Assembly (NCBI RefSeq): GCF_044761665.1
Contig: NZ_JBIWCW010000001.1
Span: 310,001 to 374,000 of the forward strand
DNA length: 64,000 bases
Direction: 5' to 3'
Origin: Peribacillus sp044761665
GTDB lineage: Bacteria; Bacillota; Bacilli; Bacillales; DSM-1321
Made by a program: the position numbers and the translations under genes. The notes under the pieces were generated by a model that was not told the DNA's origin, ran no database searches, and saw only the letters and a list, made by a program, of their open reading frames with translations. Positions within the stretch are counted from its first letter, which is position 1; the number at the start of each line of letters is the position of its first letter. Shown piece after piece: positions 27,090-35,308 of the stretch.

Positions 27090-27134
27090 AATGCATGCAC
27101 ATGCATTTATATCACGCCAAAAATACAGTGTCAA
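27090..27134 (-). promoter_or_regulatory. namA promoter with MarR-type operator
   Basis: Minus strand TTGACA (27134-27129), 17-bp spacer, TATAAA (27111-27106). A perfect palindrome AATGCATG-CA-CATGCATT (27090-27107) overlaps the last bases of the -10 and the start site. The divergent MarR gene is the obvious candidate repressor. Confidence 0.75.
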
Positions 27135-27246
27135 CTAATTCAAATCGGACGGCTGCCTAAAAATCCTATTGTCATTGTCCCCTCCTATTGGTACATTTAA
27201 TAAATCGAATGGTATCTTAAAAATAAAGCGGAGGAGGCGAAAAGAG

Positions 27247-27687
27247 ATGTCCAATGAACAATCCCTTATGAATACTTGGCTATCCTTTACACATATTCAT
27301 GCCATGCTCTCCAATGAACTTGATAGGGCCTTGCAGGAAAAGCACCAAATGCCGTTAAATGAGTTTTACGTTTTATTGTACTTATCACAGTCCCCCGAAA
27401 AAAAACTGAGGCTCCTGGAATTGCAGCAACTTGTGGGATTAAGCCAAAGTGCCATGTCCAGACTTTCCGTCAGGATGGAAAATAAAAGCTGTGGGGTAAT
27501 AAAAAGGCTTGGGTATGAAGATGATCGCCGCGGGGTGTGTGCTCTCATAACCGATAAAGGCGAGCAGCGACTCCAAGACATATTGGAAACGGTCAACAAA
27601 ACGCTTACATCATCACTATCAAACAGCGACATTGCTTCAGCCCTTACTTTTTTCATGAATGTCAAAAAATCGAGTAAAGATGAATGA
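27247..27687 (+). CDS. MarR-family transcriptional regulator
   Basis: 146 residues, winged helix with MPLNEFYVLLYLSQS, recognition helix LSQSAMSRLSVRMENK and wing YEDDRRGVCALITDKG. An in-frame TTG further upstream is rejected: AAAGCGGAGGAGG lies at good distance from the ATG at 27247. Divergent from namA with a palindrome between them, so probably its repressor. One Cys in the recognition-helix region (KSCGVIKR) could sense electrophiles; this is inference. Confidence 0.88.
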   Translation: MSNEQSLMNTWLSFTHIHAMLSNELDRALQEKHQMPLNEFYVLLYLSQSPEKKLRLLELQQLVGLSQSAMSRLSVRMENKSCGVIKRLGYEDDRRGVCALITDKGEQRLQDILETVNKTLTSSLSNSDIASALTFFMNVKKSSKDE

Positions 27688-27694
27688 ATAGAAA

Positions 27695-27724
27695 AGAGAT
27701 AGACCATAAAGCTTGTCTATCTCT
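27695..27724 (-). terminator. Probable terminator of the aldo-keto reductase gene
   Basis: AGAGATAGAC pairs with GTCTATCTCT over a 10-base loop; the minus-strand side is followed by TTTCT. It lies between two convergent genes. Confidence 0.55.
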
Positions 27725-27730
27725 CCATAA

Positions 27731-28573
27731 TTAAAAGTCAAAGTTGTCAGGATCCGGGCCAACCCGATGATTCTGATTCAATTCATTTATTTCTGCCATA
27801 TCTTCTTCCGTTAATTCAAAATCAAATATGGAAGCATTCTCGACAATGCGGTGCTCTTTTGTTGATTTTGGAATAGTGACGATCCCATTTTGTAAGTCCC
27901 AACGTAAAATGACTTGCGCAACACTTTTGCCGTATGTAGACGCAATCTCTTGTAATCGCTCATGATTCAGAAGTTCCCCTTGCATCAGTGGAGACCATGC
28001 TTCTAACTGAATTCCTTGATCTTGGCAAAATGCTTGAATATCTTTTTGCGTTAACCGCGGATGGCATTCGACTTGATTGACCATTGGCTTCACTTCGGCG
28101 TCTTCCAGTAAATCTTTTAGATGGTGGATTTGGAAATTACTTACCCCGATCGCTTTTACTTTTCCTTCTTTATAAAGGGTTTCCAATGCTCTCCATGCTT
28201 CTTTATATTTTCCTTCAACAGGCCAATGAATCAGATAGAGGTCCAAATACTCCAACCCTAGTTTCTTTAAGCTTGTTTCGTATGCAGCGAGTGTCGATTC
28301 GTACCCCAATTCGGAATTCCAAACCTTTGAGGTAACAAACAAATCTTCTCTTGCTATTCCCGCTTCCTCTAGCCCTTCGCGAATGCCTTTTCCGACTCCC
28401 ACTTCATTGGCATAAACGGCTGCTGTATCAATGCTGCGATACCCGTGTTTAATTGCCACTTTGACCGCGTTCACTAATTCCGGGCCCTCTACCACTTTAA
28501 ATACACCCAAGCCAAACCAAGGCATTTTAATCCCATTATGTAATGTCGTTGTATCTTGTAAACTGTTCACCAT
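27731..28573 (-). CDS. Aldo-keto reductase (YvgN/glyoxal reductase type)
   Basis: 280-residue NADPH-dependent reductase of aldehydes and ketones, including methylglyoxal in close family members. Catalytic tetrad is visible: Asp in YRSIDTAAVYANE (with Tyr), Lys in LFVTSKVWN, His in YLIHWP; C-terminal NADPH loop IPKSTKEHRIVENA. ATG follows GGAGG. Divergent from an HxlR-type regulator with palindromes between them. Confidence 0.92.
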   Translation of the reverse strand: MVNSLQDTTTLHNGIKMPWFGLGVFKVVEGPELVNAVKVAIKHGYRSIDTAAVYANEVGVGKGIREGLEEAGIAREDLFVTSKVWNSELGYESTLAAYETSLKKLGLEYLDLYLIHWPVEGKYKEAWRALETLYKEGKVKAIGVSNFQIHHLKDLLEDAEVKPMVNQVECHPRLTQKDIQAFCQDQGIQLEAWSPLMQGELLNHERLQEIASTYGKSVAQVILRWDLQNGIVTIPKSTKEHRIVENASIFDFELTEEDMAEINELNQNHRVGPDPDNFDF

Positions 28574-28672
28574 GATTGTTTACCTCCAATTTTTTATTCA
28601 TTGAGATGCAACGCTACCATTTACTATCATACATCCCTACATTTAATTATGATATATTTTAACAATAAAAAG

Positions 28673-28713
28673 AAGTACGTACTTTGAAGTAATATAGGTA
28701 CTTATAAGTTCCT
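28673..28713. promoter_or_regulatory. Palindromic operators between aldo-keto reductase and HxlR regulator
   Basis: AAGTACGTACTT (28673-28684) is a perfect 12-bp palindrome; AGGTACTTATAAGTTCCT (28696-28713) is a near-perfect 18-bp one sharing the GTACTT half-site. Two related sites next to an HxlR gene suggest autoregulation and control of the divergent reductase. Confidence 0.6.
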
Positions 28714-28733
28714 ATAAAGGTAGGGAGAAAAGA

Positions 28734-29111
28734 ATGAGCATGCAGAAAAAGAAATACAATATTTCAGTCGAAGCAACATTAGAGGTCCTAGGTGGAAAAT
28801 GGAAGTGTGTGATTCTTTGCCATTTAACACACGGGAAAAAACGGACAAACGAATTGAAACGCCTAATGCCCAACATCACACAAAAGATGTTGACCCAGCA
28901 ATTGCGGGAATTGGAGAAGGACGGAGTAATCAATCGAATTGTTTATAACCAAATGCCGCCTAAAGTAGAATATGAGCTTAGTGAGTACGGACAGAGTTTA
29001 GAAAGCATATTACAAGCATTATGTACTTGGGGTGAAAATCATATTACGAAAGTGTATGGTGATAAATTTTCCGTCCTTGAAGAAAGTGTGTTAAATGATC
29101 GACTTAAGTGA
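28734..29111 (+). CDS. HxlR/YodB-family redox- or aldehyde-sensing regulator
   Basis: 125 residues with the HxlR signature: LEVLGGKWKCVILCHL, RTNELKRLMPNITQKMLTQQ, LRELEKDGVINR, PKVEYELSEYGQSL. Cys residues at WKCVILC and LCTWGEN; in relatives such as YodB and HypR an N-terminal Cys senses quinones or hypochlorite, though the exact position here differs. ATG has GGGAG upstream. Divergent from the reductase it probably controls. Confidence 0.88.
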   Translation: MSMQKKKYNISVEATLEVLGGKWKCVILCHLTHGKKRTNELKRLMPNITQKMLTQQLRELEKDGVINRIVYNQMPPKVEYELSEYGQSLESILQALCTWGENHITKVYGDKFSVLEESVLNDRLK

Positions 29112-29193
29112 ATCAAATGAAGGAACCCTTAAGACTGGTGTAGAAAACTAATAGATACAGTAGGGGTCACAAGATGAAATGTAGGAGGAAAAC

Positions 29194-29490
29194 ATGAGAA
29201 TACTATTGGAGTTATTCCGGATTCTTTTAATATTTGGCATTGTCGGCGCTTTTTGTTCAGGCATATTAACAAATGTTTATCAGAATTTCGGCATCGATTA
29301 TAATCAGTATGGCTATTTGGGTTCTGTGGCCATACTTATATTATTGTTTATTGTATATCGAAACAAGTTGCAATTCAGTGGGTGGTATAAAGGAAAAAAA
29401 GAAAAGCTGCCAAAAAGGGTTACACAGGTCCTATTCGTTTTTTCCATCGTATTGTTGATGATTCCTCCCCTCTTACAATTTACAAGCTAA
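29194..29490 (+). CDS. Small membrane protein, unknown function
   Basis: 98 residues with three hydrophobic segments (about 7-25, 43-58 and 76-95) and a basic loop GWYKGKKEKLPKR between the second and third. Strong ribosome site AGGAGG. It lies 40 bases upstream of the CAP protein gene, likely cotranscribed. I do not recognise the family. Confidence 0.65.
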   Translation: MRILLELFRILLIFGIVGAFCSGILTNVYQNFGIDYNQYGYLGSVAILILLFIVYRNKLQFSGWYKGKKEKLPKRVTQVLFVFSIVLLMIPPLLQFTS

Positions 29491-29531
29491 TTCTAGGAAA
29501 CGTGATTATATAGTGAGTTGGGGTGAACGAT

Positions 29532-30671
29532 GTGCAAAAAGTGCTGAATATAATGATTCTCTTTCTCCTTCTCGGCGGTTTTTGGTATGGATATGGAAAA
29601 GACATTCAGGAATCGGGAATAAAGGCGGGAATCGAATCTTTCACGACAGATGTTCGCTCCCTCTTAACCAAGCCTGAAGTATCCAATGCCATCGAAAAGT
29701 TGAATGCCGAAGTCAACCAGTTAATCGGAAAGTTGACAGATACAATGAATCAATCAAGGAATGAAGAACAGCCCGAAACGAAAAAGGTGGAAAAACCTGA
29801 CTTGCAAGCCCCTGCTGGATCCTCCTTTTCGGTCCGTAATATCGAGCTTGGCGACACAAAGGATTCCGTTGAAAATCAAGCCGGACCTGCGAAACGTCAT
29901 TCCGTGAACGAATATGGAGTGGAGTGGTTTGCCTATCATGAAAACTACCAAAACTTCTTCATGGTCGCATACGACAGCAAGGATAAAGTGGTCGGTCTCT
30001 ATACAAATCAAGATTTAATTTCCTCCAAGCAGGGGATAAAACGGGGCACATCAAAGGAAACGGTGACGGAAAAAATGAGTGAACCGATCACAAAACTGCT
30101 TAAAGGCAATGTGTATTACCAGATTCAGAGCAATGGCGAATACGATATATTCAAGATGGATAACAGCTTCGTCACGATTTTTTATGATAAACATGAGAAG
30201 AATACCGTCACATCGATCCAAATCATCAGTGCAGGTCTTGAACAGCAGAAGCGCACTTATTTCGCAGCCGCTAGCCCTGAGCTTAAAAAGGGCTTTGAAT
30301 ATCAACTCTTCGATCTGACCAATGCTTCAAGGGTCAATCACGACCTTTCCGTCCTTTCATGGGATAAACAGGTTAAAGTGACCGCTCAAGATCACAGCAA
30401 AGACATGGCCGTCAATCAATACTTCAACCACACCAATCTTGAAGGGGAATCCCCCTTCGATCGGATGGAAAGTGATAAGATATCGTTCCGGATGGCTGGA
30501 GAAAACCTTGCTGCTGGTCAGAACAGCAGTATCTTTGCACATGAAGGTTTAATGAATTCAATCGGGCATAGGGAAAATAAATTACAAAAAGACTTCTCTT
30601 CACTCGGAGTGGGGGTTGCCTTTGAAGAAAATGAAAAACCATATTATACAGAGAATTATGTAACAAGATGA
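29532..30671 (+). CDS. CAP-domain protein with membrane anchor (YlbC-like)
   Basis: About 379 residues. One N-terminal hydrophobic segment (IMILFLLLGGFWYGYG) anchors or exports it; then a helical linker, a CAP-associated N-terminal domain (about residues 100-240), and a C-terminal CAP/SCP domain with LTNASRVNHDLSVLSWD, HSKDMAVNQYFNHTN, AGENLAAGQ and IGHRENKL. Acts outside the membrane; biochemical role in Bacillus unknown. GTG at 29523 overlaps the GGGGTG ribosome site, so GTG at 29532 is preferred. The CAP motifs are complete, and the protein ends at the expected TENYV strand. Confidence 0.85.
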   Translation: MQKVLNIMILFLLLGGFWYGYGKDIQESGIKAGIESFTTDVRSLLTKPEVSNAIEKLNAEVNQLIGKLTDTMNQSRNEEQPETKKVEKPDLQAPAGSSFSVRNIELGDTKDSVENQAGPAKRHSVNEYGVEWFAYHENYQNFFMVAYDSKDKVVGLYTNQDLISSKQGIKRGTSKETVTEKMSEPITKLLKGNVYYQIQSNGEYDIFKMDNSFVTIFYDKHEKNTVTSIQIISAGLEQQKRTYFAAASPELKKGFEYQLFDLTNASRVNHDLSVLSWDKQVKVTAQDHSKDMAVNQYFNHTNLEGESPFDRMESDKISFRMAGENLAAGQNSSIFAHEGLMNSIGHRENKLQKDFSSLGVGVAFEENEKPYYTENYVTR

Positions 30672-30680
30672 GCCATTTTC

Positions 30681-30718
30681 AAGCCGTAATCAGGGATGAC
30701 CTGAACGGTTTTTTTGTT
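30681..30718 (+). terminator. Terminator of the CAP-protein gene
   Basis: CCGTAATCAGG pairs imperfectly with CCTGAACGG, followed by seven T residues. Confidence 0.7.
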
Positions 30719-30799
30719 TTTTATCAAATATTCTGTCAATTGCACATTTTAACTTGACTACTACTTTATTCCTGTTAGATAATACACAGGAGTAATATT

Positions 30800-30965
30800 A
30801 TGAGAAGTATTTAATCCAATAAAGAATAATGTTCCTCACCATATTGACCCGTCTGATTTTCCCACACTTAAAGCTCCTAACATTAACCATCAGAACAGTC
30901 ATAGAGACAAAAGAATCGGCTATTATGTAATAGAACTAAACCCAATCAGTCAGTTTACTTTCTAG
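30800..30965 (+). pseudogene. Frameshifted small gene
   Basis: ATG at 30800 has a good ribosome site (AGGAG) but stops after four codons (TAA). In the +1 frame a coding-looking run of 53 codons starts at once: FNPIKNNVPHHIDPSDFPTL and on to RIGYYVIELNPISQFTF before TAG at 30963-30965. There is no other start codon in that frame, so a one-base frameshift in the first codons is the simplest reading. The protein is not recognised. A TTGACT-N18-GATAAT promoter-like pair lies at 30754-30783. The rest of 30672-31018 has no gene. Confidence 0.4.
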
Positions 30966-31018
30966 CTTGCAATGCTCTGGGTTATTTAAAGAACAAGGGT
31001 TAGATTGGAGGATAATTC

Positions 31019-31171
31019 ATGGATTGCGAAGAAGAGCTTCAGCAGAAGCCCCTTGATAGTTTATGGCTAGCACTCATTATAGAAGCGAAGCAATGTGGAA
31101 TAACGCTAGAACAAGTTAGAAAATTCATCGAGAAGGACTCAGGTGGCGTGGCAACGCACCAAATACGATAA
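31019..31171 (+). CDS. SinI-type anti-repressor peptide
   Basis: 50-residue protein: PLDSLWLALIIEAKQCGITL followed by EQVRKFIEKDS is the SinI helical-hook domain (B. subtilis SinI: LDxEWVELMVEAKxxxISPEEIRKYL). SinI-type peptides bind SinR-like repressors and relieve repression of biofilm matrix genes. Perfect ribosome site (GGAGG, 9 bases before ATG). No SinR gene is adjacent, so its target lies elsewhere. Assignment rests on this single short motif but is quite specific. Confidence 0.8.
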   Translation: MDCEEELQQKPLDSLWLALIIEAKQCGITLEQVRKFIEKDSGGVATHQIR

Positions 31172-31277
31172 CAGAGGTGGGCTTCCATTAGAGGTTCACT
31201 TCTTTTATTTTTACATCTATATCGGTCAAACGCTCATACTAGTTCTTAGATAACCAAAATCAAGGACGTGAGCTTAG

Positions 31278-31979
31278 ATGGATTTTTTCTACAGCCAAGA
31301 AACACTTACCAGCCTTCAGTGGATTTTGCGAGCGATTGTATCTTTCTTTTTTTTACTTTTTGCGGTTAAAATGATGGGGCGCCGAGCCATTTCCCAGTTA
31401 AGGTTGATTGATTTTTTAATGGCCTTAATCATTGGAAATATTCTTGCCCATCCATTATCTGATGAACAGTTAGGCTTAAAGGGGCCAATGATCACGTCTG
31501 TCGTACTAGTTATTTTATATATCATCAGTGTATTTTGGAGTCTTCATTGGGGCAGACTTCAAGACTTTTTCGGAGGTCCTCCTTTGCCCCTTATAGAAAA
31601 CGGACAAGTCATCCATAAAAACTTAATCAAATCACGTATTTCAATCGATATTTTATTATCCGAATTAAGAAAAGCAAGAATTAAAGAAATCCAAAAAGTT
31701 GCATTGGCATTTTGGGAACCTGATGGGACTATTTCGTTCTTCTTACTTCCCCAATACCAAGCAATTGCCCCAGCTGACATACAGTTAACTACAAAGCCAT
31801 TTTCTTTTCCCATAATTATAATTAAGGAGGGGAAGATTGATTTTCATGAATTAAACCGATTAGGTAAAGATGAAGGATGGTTAAAAAATAAAATAACCAT
31901 GTACAATGCGGGTGTAACCGATATTTTATTGGCAACTATAGATCATACCGGTAACCTCAAAGTCTTCTTATACGGCTAG
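31278..31979 (+). CDS. DUF421 membrane protein, YetF type
   Basis: 233 residues: three N-terminal membrane helices (about 15-95) with AVKMMGRRAISQLRLIDFLM, typical of the YetF family, followed by a cytoplasmic YetF domain with RISIDILLSELRKARIKEIQ and ending ATIDHTGNLKVFLYG. Several paralogues exist in Bacillus, some spore-associated; function poorly known. ATG preceded by AAGGACGTGAG. Confidence 0.85.
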   Translation: MDFFYSQETLTSLQWILRAIVSFFFLLFAVKMMGRRAISQLRLIDFLMALIIGNILAHPLSDEQLGLKGPMITSVVLVILYIISVFWSLHWGRLQDFFGGPPLPLIENGQVIHKNLIKSRISIDILLSELRKARIKEIQKVALAFWEPDGTISFFLLPQYQAIAPADIQLTTKPFSFPIIIIKEGKIDFHELNRLGKDEGWLKNKITMYNAGVTDILLATIDHTGNLKVFLYG

Positions 31980-32012
31980 ATTGGTCTGCTAAAAGTTTTC
32001 ATATCATAGGAA

Positions 32013-32050
32013 AAGGCCGCCAACTTCGAATCGGCGGCCTTCCTTTTTTC
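32013..32050. terminator. Bidirectional terminator between YetF-type and esterase genes
   Basis: AAGGCCGCC pairs with GGCGGCCTT over an 11-base loop, followed by TTTTTT; genes are convergent. Confidence 0.85.
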
Positions 32051-32054
32051 CTTC

Positions 32055-32795
32055 TTACCAGTCCAGGGTATTCAAAAAGCGATAAACATCCTCATACACT
32101 TGCTCGCGTTCTTTTCCCAATGTGATGATGTGTCCTGATTGCTCGTACCAAATCAATTGCCTATGTTGCGTATCGACTTCATTGAATATTGTCGGTGCGC
32201 TATTCGTATAGTCAGGTGCATCCAGTCGACCTTGTTGAACAAGGGTTGGCGCAGTGATTAAGTCTAAATTTTCACTCGTCTCTTCGATGATATGCAACAC
32301 ATCTTTCAATGAATCCATTGGCTCTTGTTCAAGGAGCTTTATTTCGGCATCGATTTGCTCTGCCTCTTTGCCTTCAAATTTCTTGTAAGCCTTGGCATAA
32401 CTAATCATACGGTTATGTAGTCGCTCGACATCTCTTCCCTGCATGGGCGCACACATGGAAACAACCCCCTTCACAGGGAATTCAGTTCCCACTTTCAAAG
32501 AAAAGACCCCGCCGAGTGAAATCCCGATAACGGCAATTTCCTCATACCCTTCTTCTTTAAGGAAACGATACCCCTCCACTACGTCTTTCCACCAATCCTT
32601 AGGACCGGTATGAATAAGTTCCTCAGCTGGCACGCCATGACCTTTATATAGAGGTGCGTGGCAGGTATAATCGCGGTCATTGAGATAACGACCCAACTTC
32701 TTCATATCTGCTGTGCTTCCGGTAAATCCGTGAAGTAAGAGAACTGCTCTATCTCCACCTTTATATGTGAATGTCTCAGGTGCAATGACTTTCAT
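32055..32795 (-). CDS. Carboxylesterase, Est30/YvaK type
   Basis: 246-residue alpha/beta hydrolase, the same length as Geobacillus Est30. Oxyanion region LLHGFTGSTADMKKLGRYL, nucleophile elbow GISLGGVF (Ser), Asp in QQGRLDAPDYTNSA and His in YEQSGHIITLGKE form the triad. The cap contains MQGRDVERLHNRM. A longer frame upstream exists, but AAGGAG lies just before ATG 32795. Hydrolyses short-chain esters; physiological substrate unknown. Confidence 0.92.
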   Translation of the reverse strand: MKVIAPETFTYKGGDRAVLLLHGFTGSTADMKKLGRYLNDRDYTCHAPLYKGHGVPAEELIHTGPKDWWKDVVEGYRFLKEEGYEEIAVIGISLGGVFSLKVGTEFPVKGVVSMCAPMQGRDVERLHNRMISYAKAYKKFEGKEAEQIDAEIKLLEQEPMDSLKDVLHIIEETSENLDLITAPTLVQQGRLDAPDYTNSAPTIFNEVDTQHRQLIWYEQSGHIITLGKEREQVYEDVYRFLNTLDW

Positions 32796-32989
32796 ACTAT
32801 CTGCTCCTTTTCCTCTAGTTGTATATGTTGAAATTTCAGATAAAATCATTAAGTTTCTTAAAATGTTATGGTTACCTTGATTATAGTACCTTGGCCTTAA
32901 TTTGGACAAGTCATCCGGCTCGAAGCACATTTTACTATGACTGATTTTATTTAGCAATCTAAAATTTACTTTTTTTAGAATCTTTTACC

Positions 32990-33018
32990 TTGTAATACGA
33001 GGTGCATCGTCATACAAT
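32990..33018 (+). promoter_or_regulatory. SigA-type promoter of the PadR operon
   Basis: TTGTAA, 17-bp spacer, TACAAT, ending 30 bases before the PadR start. Such operons are usually autoregulated by their PadR protein. Confidence 0.6.
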
Positions 33019-33048
33019 ATAAAAAAAGGAAAAAGATGGTGATTATAA

Positions 33049-33369
33049 TTGGATAAGGAAATGATGAAGGGCAGCATTGACCTCCTCATACTTTCGCTTC
33101 TTTCCCAAAAAGAATTATACGGCTATGAAATGACGAAAGTTTTGAGAAAGATGGGCGAAGGACAATATGAAATCAGTGAAGGCACGCTATACCCTGCTCT
33201 TAAGCGTTTAGAAAAAAAGGAATACATTGAAGGGTATTGGCAAGAGTCCGAGGCAGGACGAAGGAAATATTACCGGCTTACCGACAGTGGACAAACGGAA
33301 CTGGAAAGGAAACGCAGCAGTTTTTCCTTCCTGGAAAATTTAGTCCGGAAAAGCGCGGAGGATTTCTGA
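33049..33369 (+). CDS. PadR-family transcriptional regulator
   Basis: 106 residues, a PadR winged helix: GSIDLLILSLLSQKELYGYE, ISEGTLYPALKRLEKK, GRRKYYRLTDSGQ. TTG start at 33049 with GGTGAT upstream. Its stop overlaps the next ATG (TGATG), so it is translationally coupled to the HAAS-domain membrane protein, a common pair. Confidence 0.9.
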   Translation: MDKEMMKGSIDLLILSLLSQKELYGYEMTKVLRKMGEGQYEISEGTLYPALKRLEKKEYIEGYWQESEAGRRKYYRLTDSGQTELERKRSSFSFLENLVRKSAEDF

Positions 33370-34232
33370 TGAAAACAAAATTCGAACGATATATTCAAAA
33401 AATCGTTAATCAAACCGATTGTACCAAGGAAGAAAAAGAAGACATGTATGAAGAAATACTCGTCCATCTAGAGATGAGCCAAGCCGACTTAATCAAACAA
33501 GGTCATTCCCCTCAACAAGCGGAGAAGATGGCGATAGACCTTTTTGGAGAGGAATGGGAGATTGGCAGTCAAATTCAGCAAGCGCTCTTTCCCTATCGAA
33601 AAGAACTAATGCTGACACTTTCGATCGTGTCCATTCTTTACACGTTCTCCGTATACTCATTACAACTTTTTCAAAATGGCGATGCTTACATCGGCTGGCT
33701 TCTTTTTTCGATATTGACTAGCGCTACCTTACTCTCACTTACCCTTAACCTCTTAGTCTCTATCAATCGCAAAATTTGGATCAATACAGCTTTAGTGACA
33801 CACACCCTTGTCTATCTATATGGCTGGGGAGTCGCTTCCGCCCTCGACTTCACGATGTTTCCCTTATTCAGCCTGATCATTGCGGCGATTCTCTTGCTCT
33901 CTCTTTATCTCATTTATAAGACAGCCTTGGTGCTGCCAAGCTATACCGGTAAGTCTTTAAGAAAAGCCAAGCGGCTGCATATATTTAATATAACACTTGG
34001 CGTCTTGATTATGGCGGTCACCATCTTTTATCTATATATCTTCCTGATTTTCTCAAGTGAAATCCAACTGTTTATGGTACTATTTTTCATCCCGGCCGTT
34101 CTCTGGATATCTCTATACATCTTGCAGATCAAATTATTGAAAAAACATCCAAAGGCATCGACTATTTGCACCCTTTTACAGGTTGTGCTTGTGTTGTCCA
34201 TTGTCCTAACGCTGTTCACTCTTTACCGATAA
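33369..34232 (+). CDS. HAAS-domain membrane protein (PadR partner)
   Basis: 287 residues. N-terminal HAAS-like helical domain (about 1-75: FERYIQKIVNQTDCTKEEKE ... SPQQAEKMAIDLFGEEWEIG), then about seven to eight membrane helices. HAAS proteins are habitually encoded behind PadR regulators and are thought to pass signals or work with them. ATG at 33369 overlaps the PadR stop. Confidence 0.75.
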   Translation: MKTKFERYIQKIVNQTDCTKEEKEDMYEEILVHLEMSQADLIKQGHSPQQAEKMAIDLFGEEWEIGSQIQQALFPYRKELMLTLSIVSILYTFSVYSLQLFQNGDAYIGWLLFSILTSATLLSLTLNLLVSINRKIWINTALVTHTLVYLYGWGVASALDFTMFPLFSLIIAAILLLSLYLIYKTALVLPSYTGKSLRKAKRLHIFNITLGVLIMAVTIFYLYIFLIFSSEIQLFMVLFFIPAVLWISLYILQIKLLKKHPKASTICTLLQVVLVLSIVLTLFTLYR

Positions 34233-34244
34233 GGAGCTCTTGAA

Positions 34245-35279
34245 ATGAAAAAGAAATCGATTTATCTCATTTTGATCTCGCTAGCTCTCGTGACCCTTTT
34301 ATTTGTCATGGCCGGCTTGGTCTTTAAAAAAGAAGAAAATGAAAAACAACAGGGTCTTACCAATCAATACGATGTTTCCAGCCAAGGAACGTTTGCCTAT
34401 GTCACGCATGATCAGGGCAAACCACAATTAAACCTTTATAATCCAGACTTATCCTTGGAGGAAAAAGTCATCGAACTCAAAAACGATGAACAAATACTCG
34501 ATCCTACCTTTTCCTATGAAGGGGATATGCTCGCATTTATCACGACAGATAAAAACCAAGGCGAAGATTCGACGAGTACTGTACACTTGCTTGATCTGAG
34601 ATCCAAGAAGGTCAACGAATTATTCGATGTAGATTTTCTCCTCACAGAACTCGAATTCGAGAATCAGGGCCGTTCCCTTTTTTATATCGGGGCCGGCACC
34701 TATAAAAACTATTCACCCATCGCTGGTCCACGTCCGCATGACCTCGATATCTATGAGTTTGATTTCGAGAAGAATGAGTCTACCCAATTGACCACGTTCA
34801 AAAAATACGGTCTCAGTTCTCTAAATGTCGCAGGGGACGGGAAAGCCGCATATTATCAAACGGACGATGATGACGATGCTAAAACGGCTGATGAAATTTT
34901 CGAAACGCATCAACGGATCTTTAAAATCGAATTCAAGAATAAGAAAATCGAAACCGTCTCCGACCCTGAGAGAGATGTTGATGTGTTCGATTTCATGATG
35001 GGACCCGATGAAAAAACGATGGTTTTCCAATCTATCGCAAACGAGGACTCAGGGGAAAATTATATCTATGAATTATATACGTACGACCTTGAAACCAAAA
35101 CCGAAAAACAGCTCACACACTTAGATGAGTACACCGAACGCCCAGTCCTTAGCGGCGATTCAAAAACGGTCTACTTCATGGTAGATAAAAAATTCGGGGT
35201 AAGCGATCCGGAGTATCACCTATATAAAGTGGATATCGATGGAGGTGCGCCGAAGGAAATTATCTTACCGAATGAATGA
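34245..35279 (+). CDS. Membrane-anchored TolB/WD40-like beta-propeller protein
   Basis: 344 residues. N-terminal signal/anchor helix (IYLILISLALVTLLFVMAGL), then repeats of about 45 residues of the TolB-like propeller type (DPTFSYEGDMLAFIT, SLNVAGDGKAAYY, DFMMGPDEKTMVFQS, RPVLSGDSKTVYFMV). It lies outside the cell membrane. Third gene of the PadR-HAAS-propeller operon, 12 bases after the HAAS gene with AAGGAG. Ligand unknown. Confidence 0.78.
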   Translation: MKKKSIYLILISLALVTLLFVMAGLVFKKEENEKQQGLTNQYDVSSQGTFAYVTHDQGKPQLNLYNPDLSLEEKVIELKNDEQILDPTFSYEGDMLAFITTDKNQGEDSTSTVHLLDLRSKKVNELFDVDFLLTELEFENQGRSLFYIGAGTYKNYSPIAGPRPHDLDIYEFDFEKNESTQLTTFKKYGLSSLNVAGDGKAAYYQTDDDDDAKTADEIFETHQRIFKIEFKNKKIETVSDPERDVDVFDFMMGPDEKTMVFQSIANEDSGENYIYELYTYDLETKTEKQLTHLDEYTERPVLSGDSKTVYFMVDKKFGVSDPEYHLYKVDIDGGAPKEIILPNE

Positions 35280-35308
35280 ATAGTGAGAATAGTAAAGTGG
35301 GTGATATT

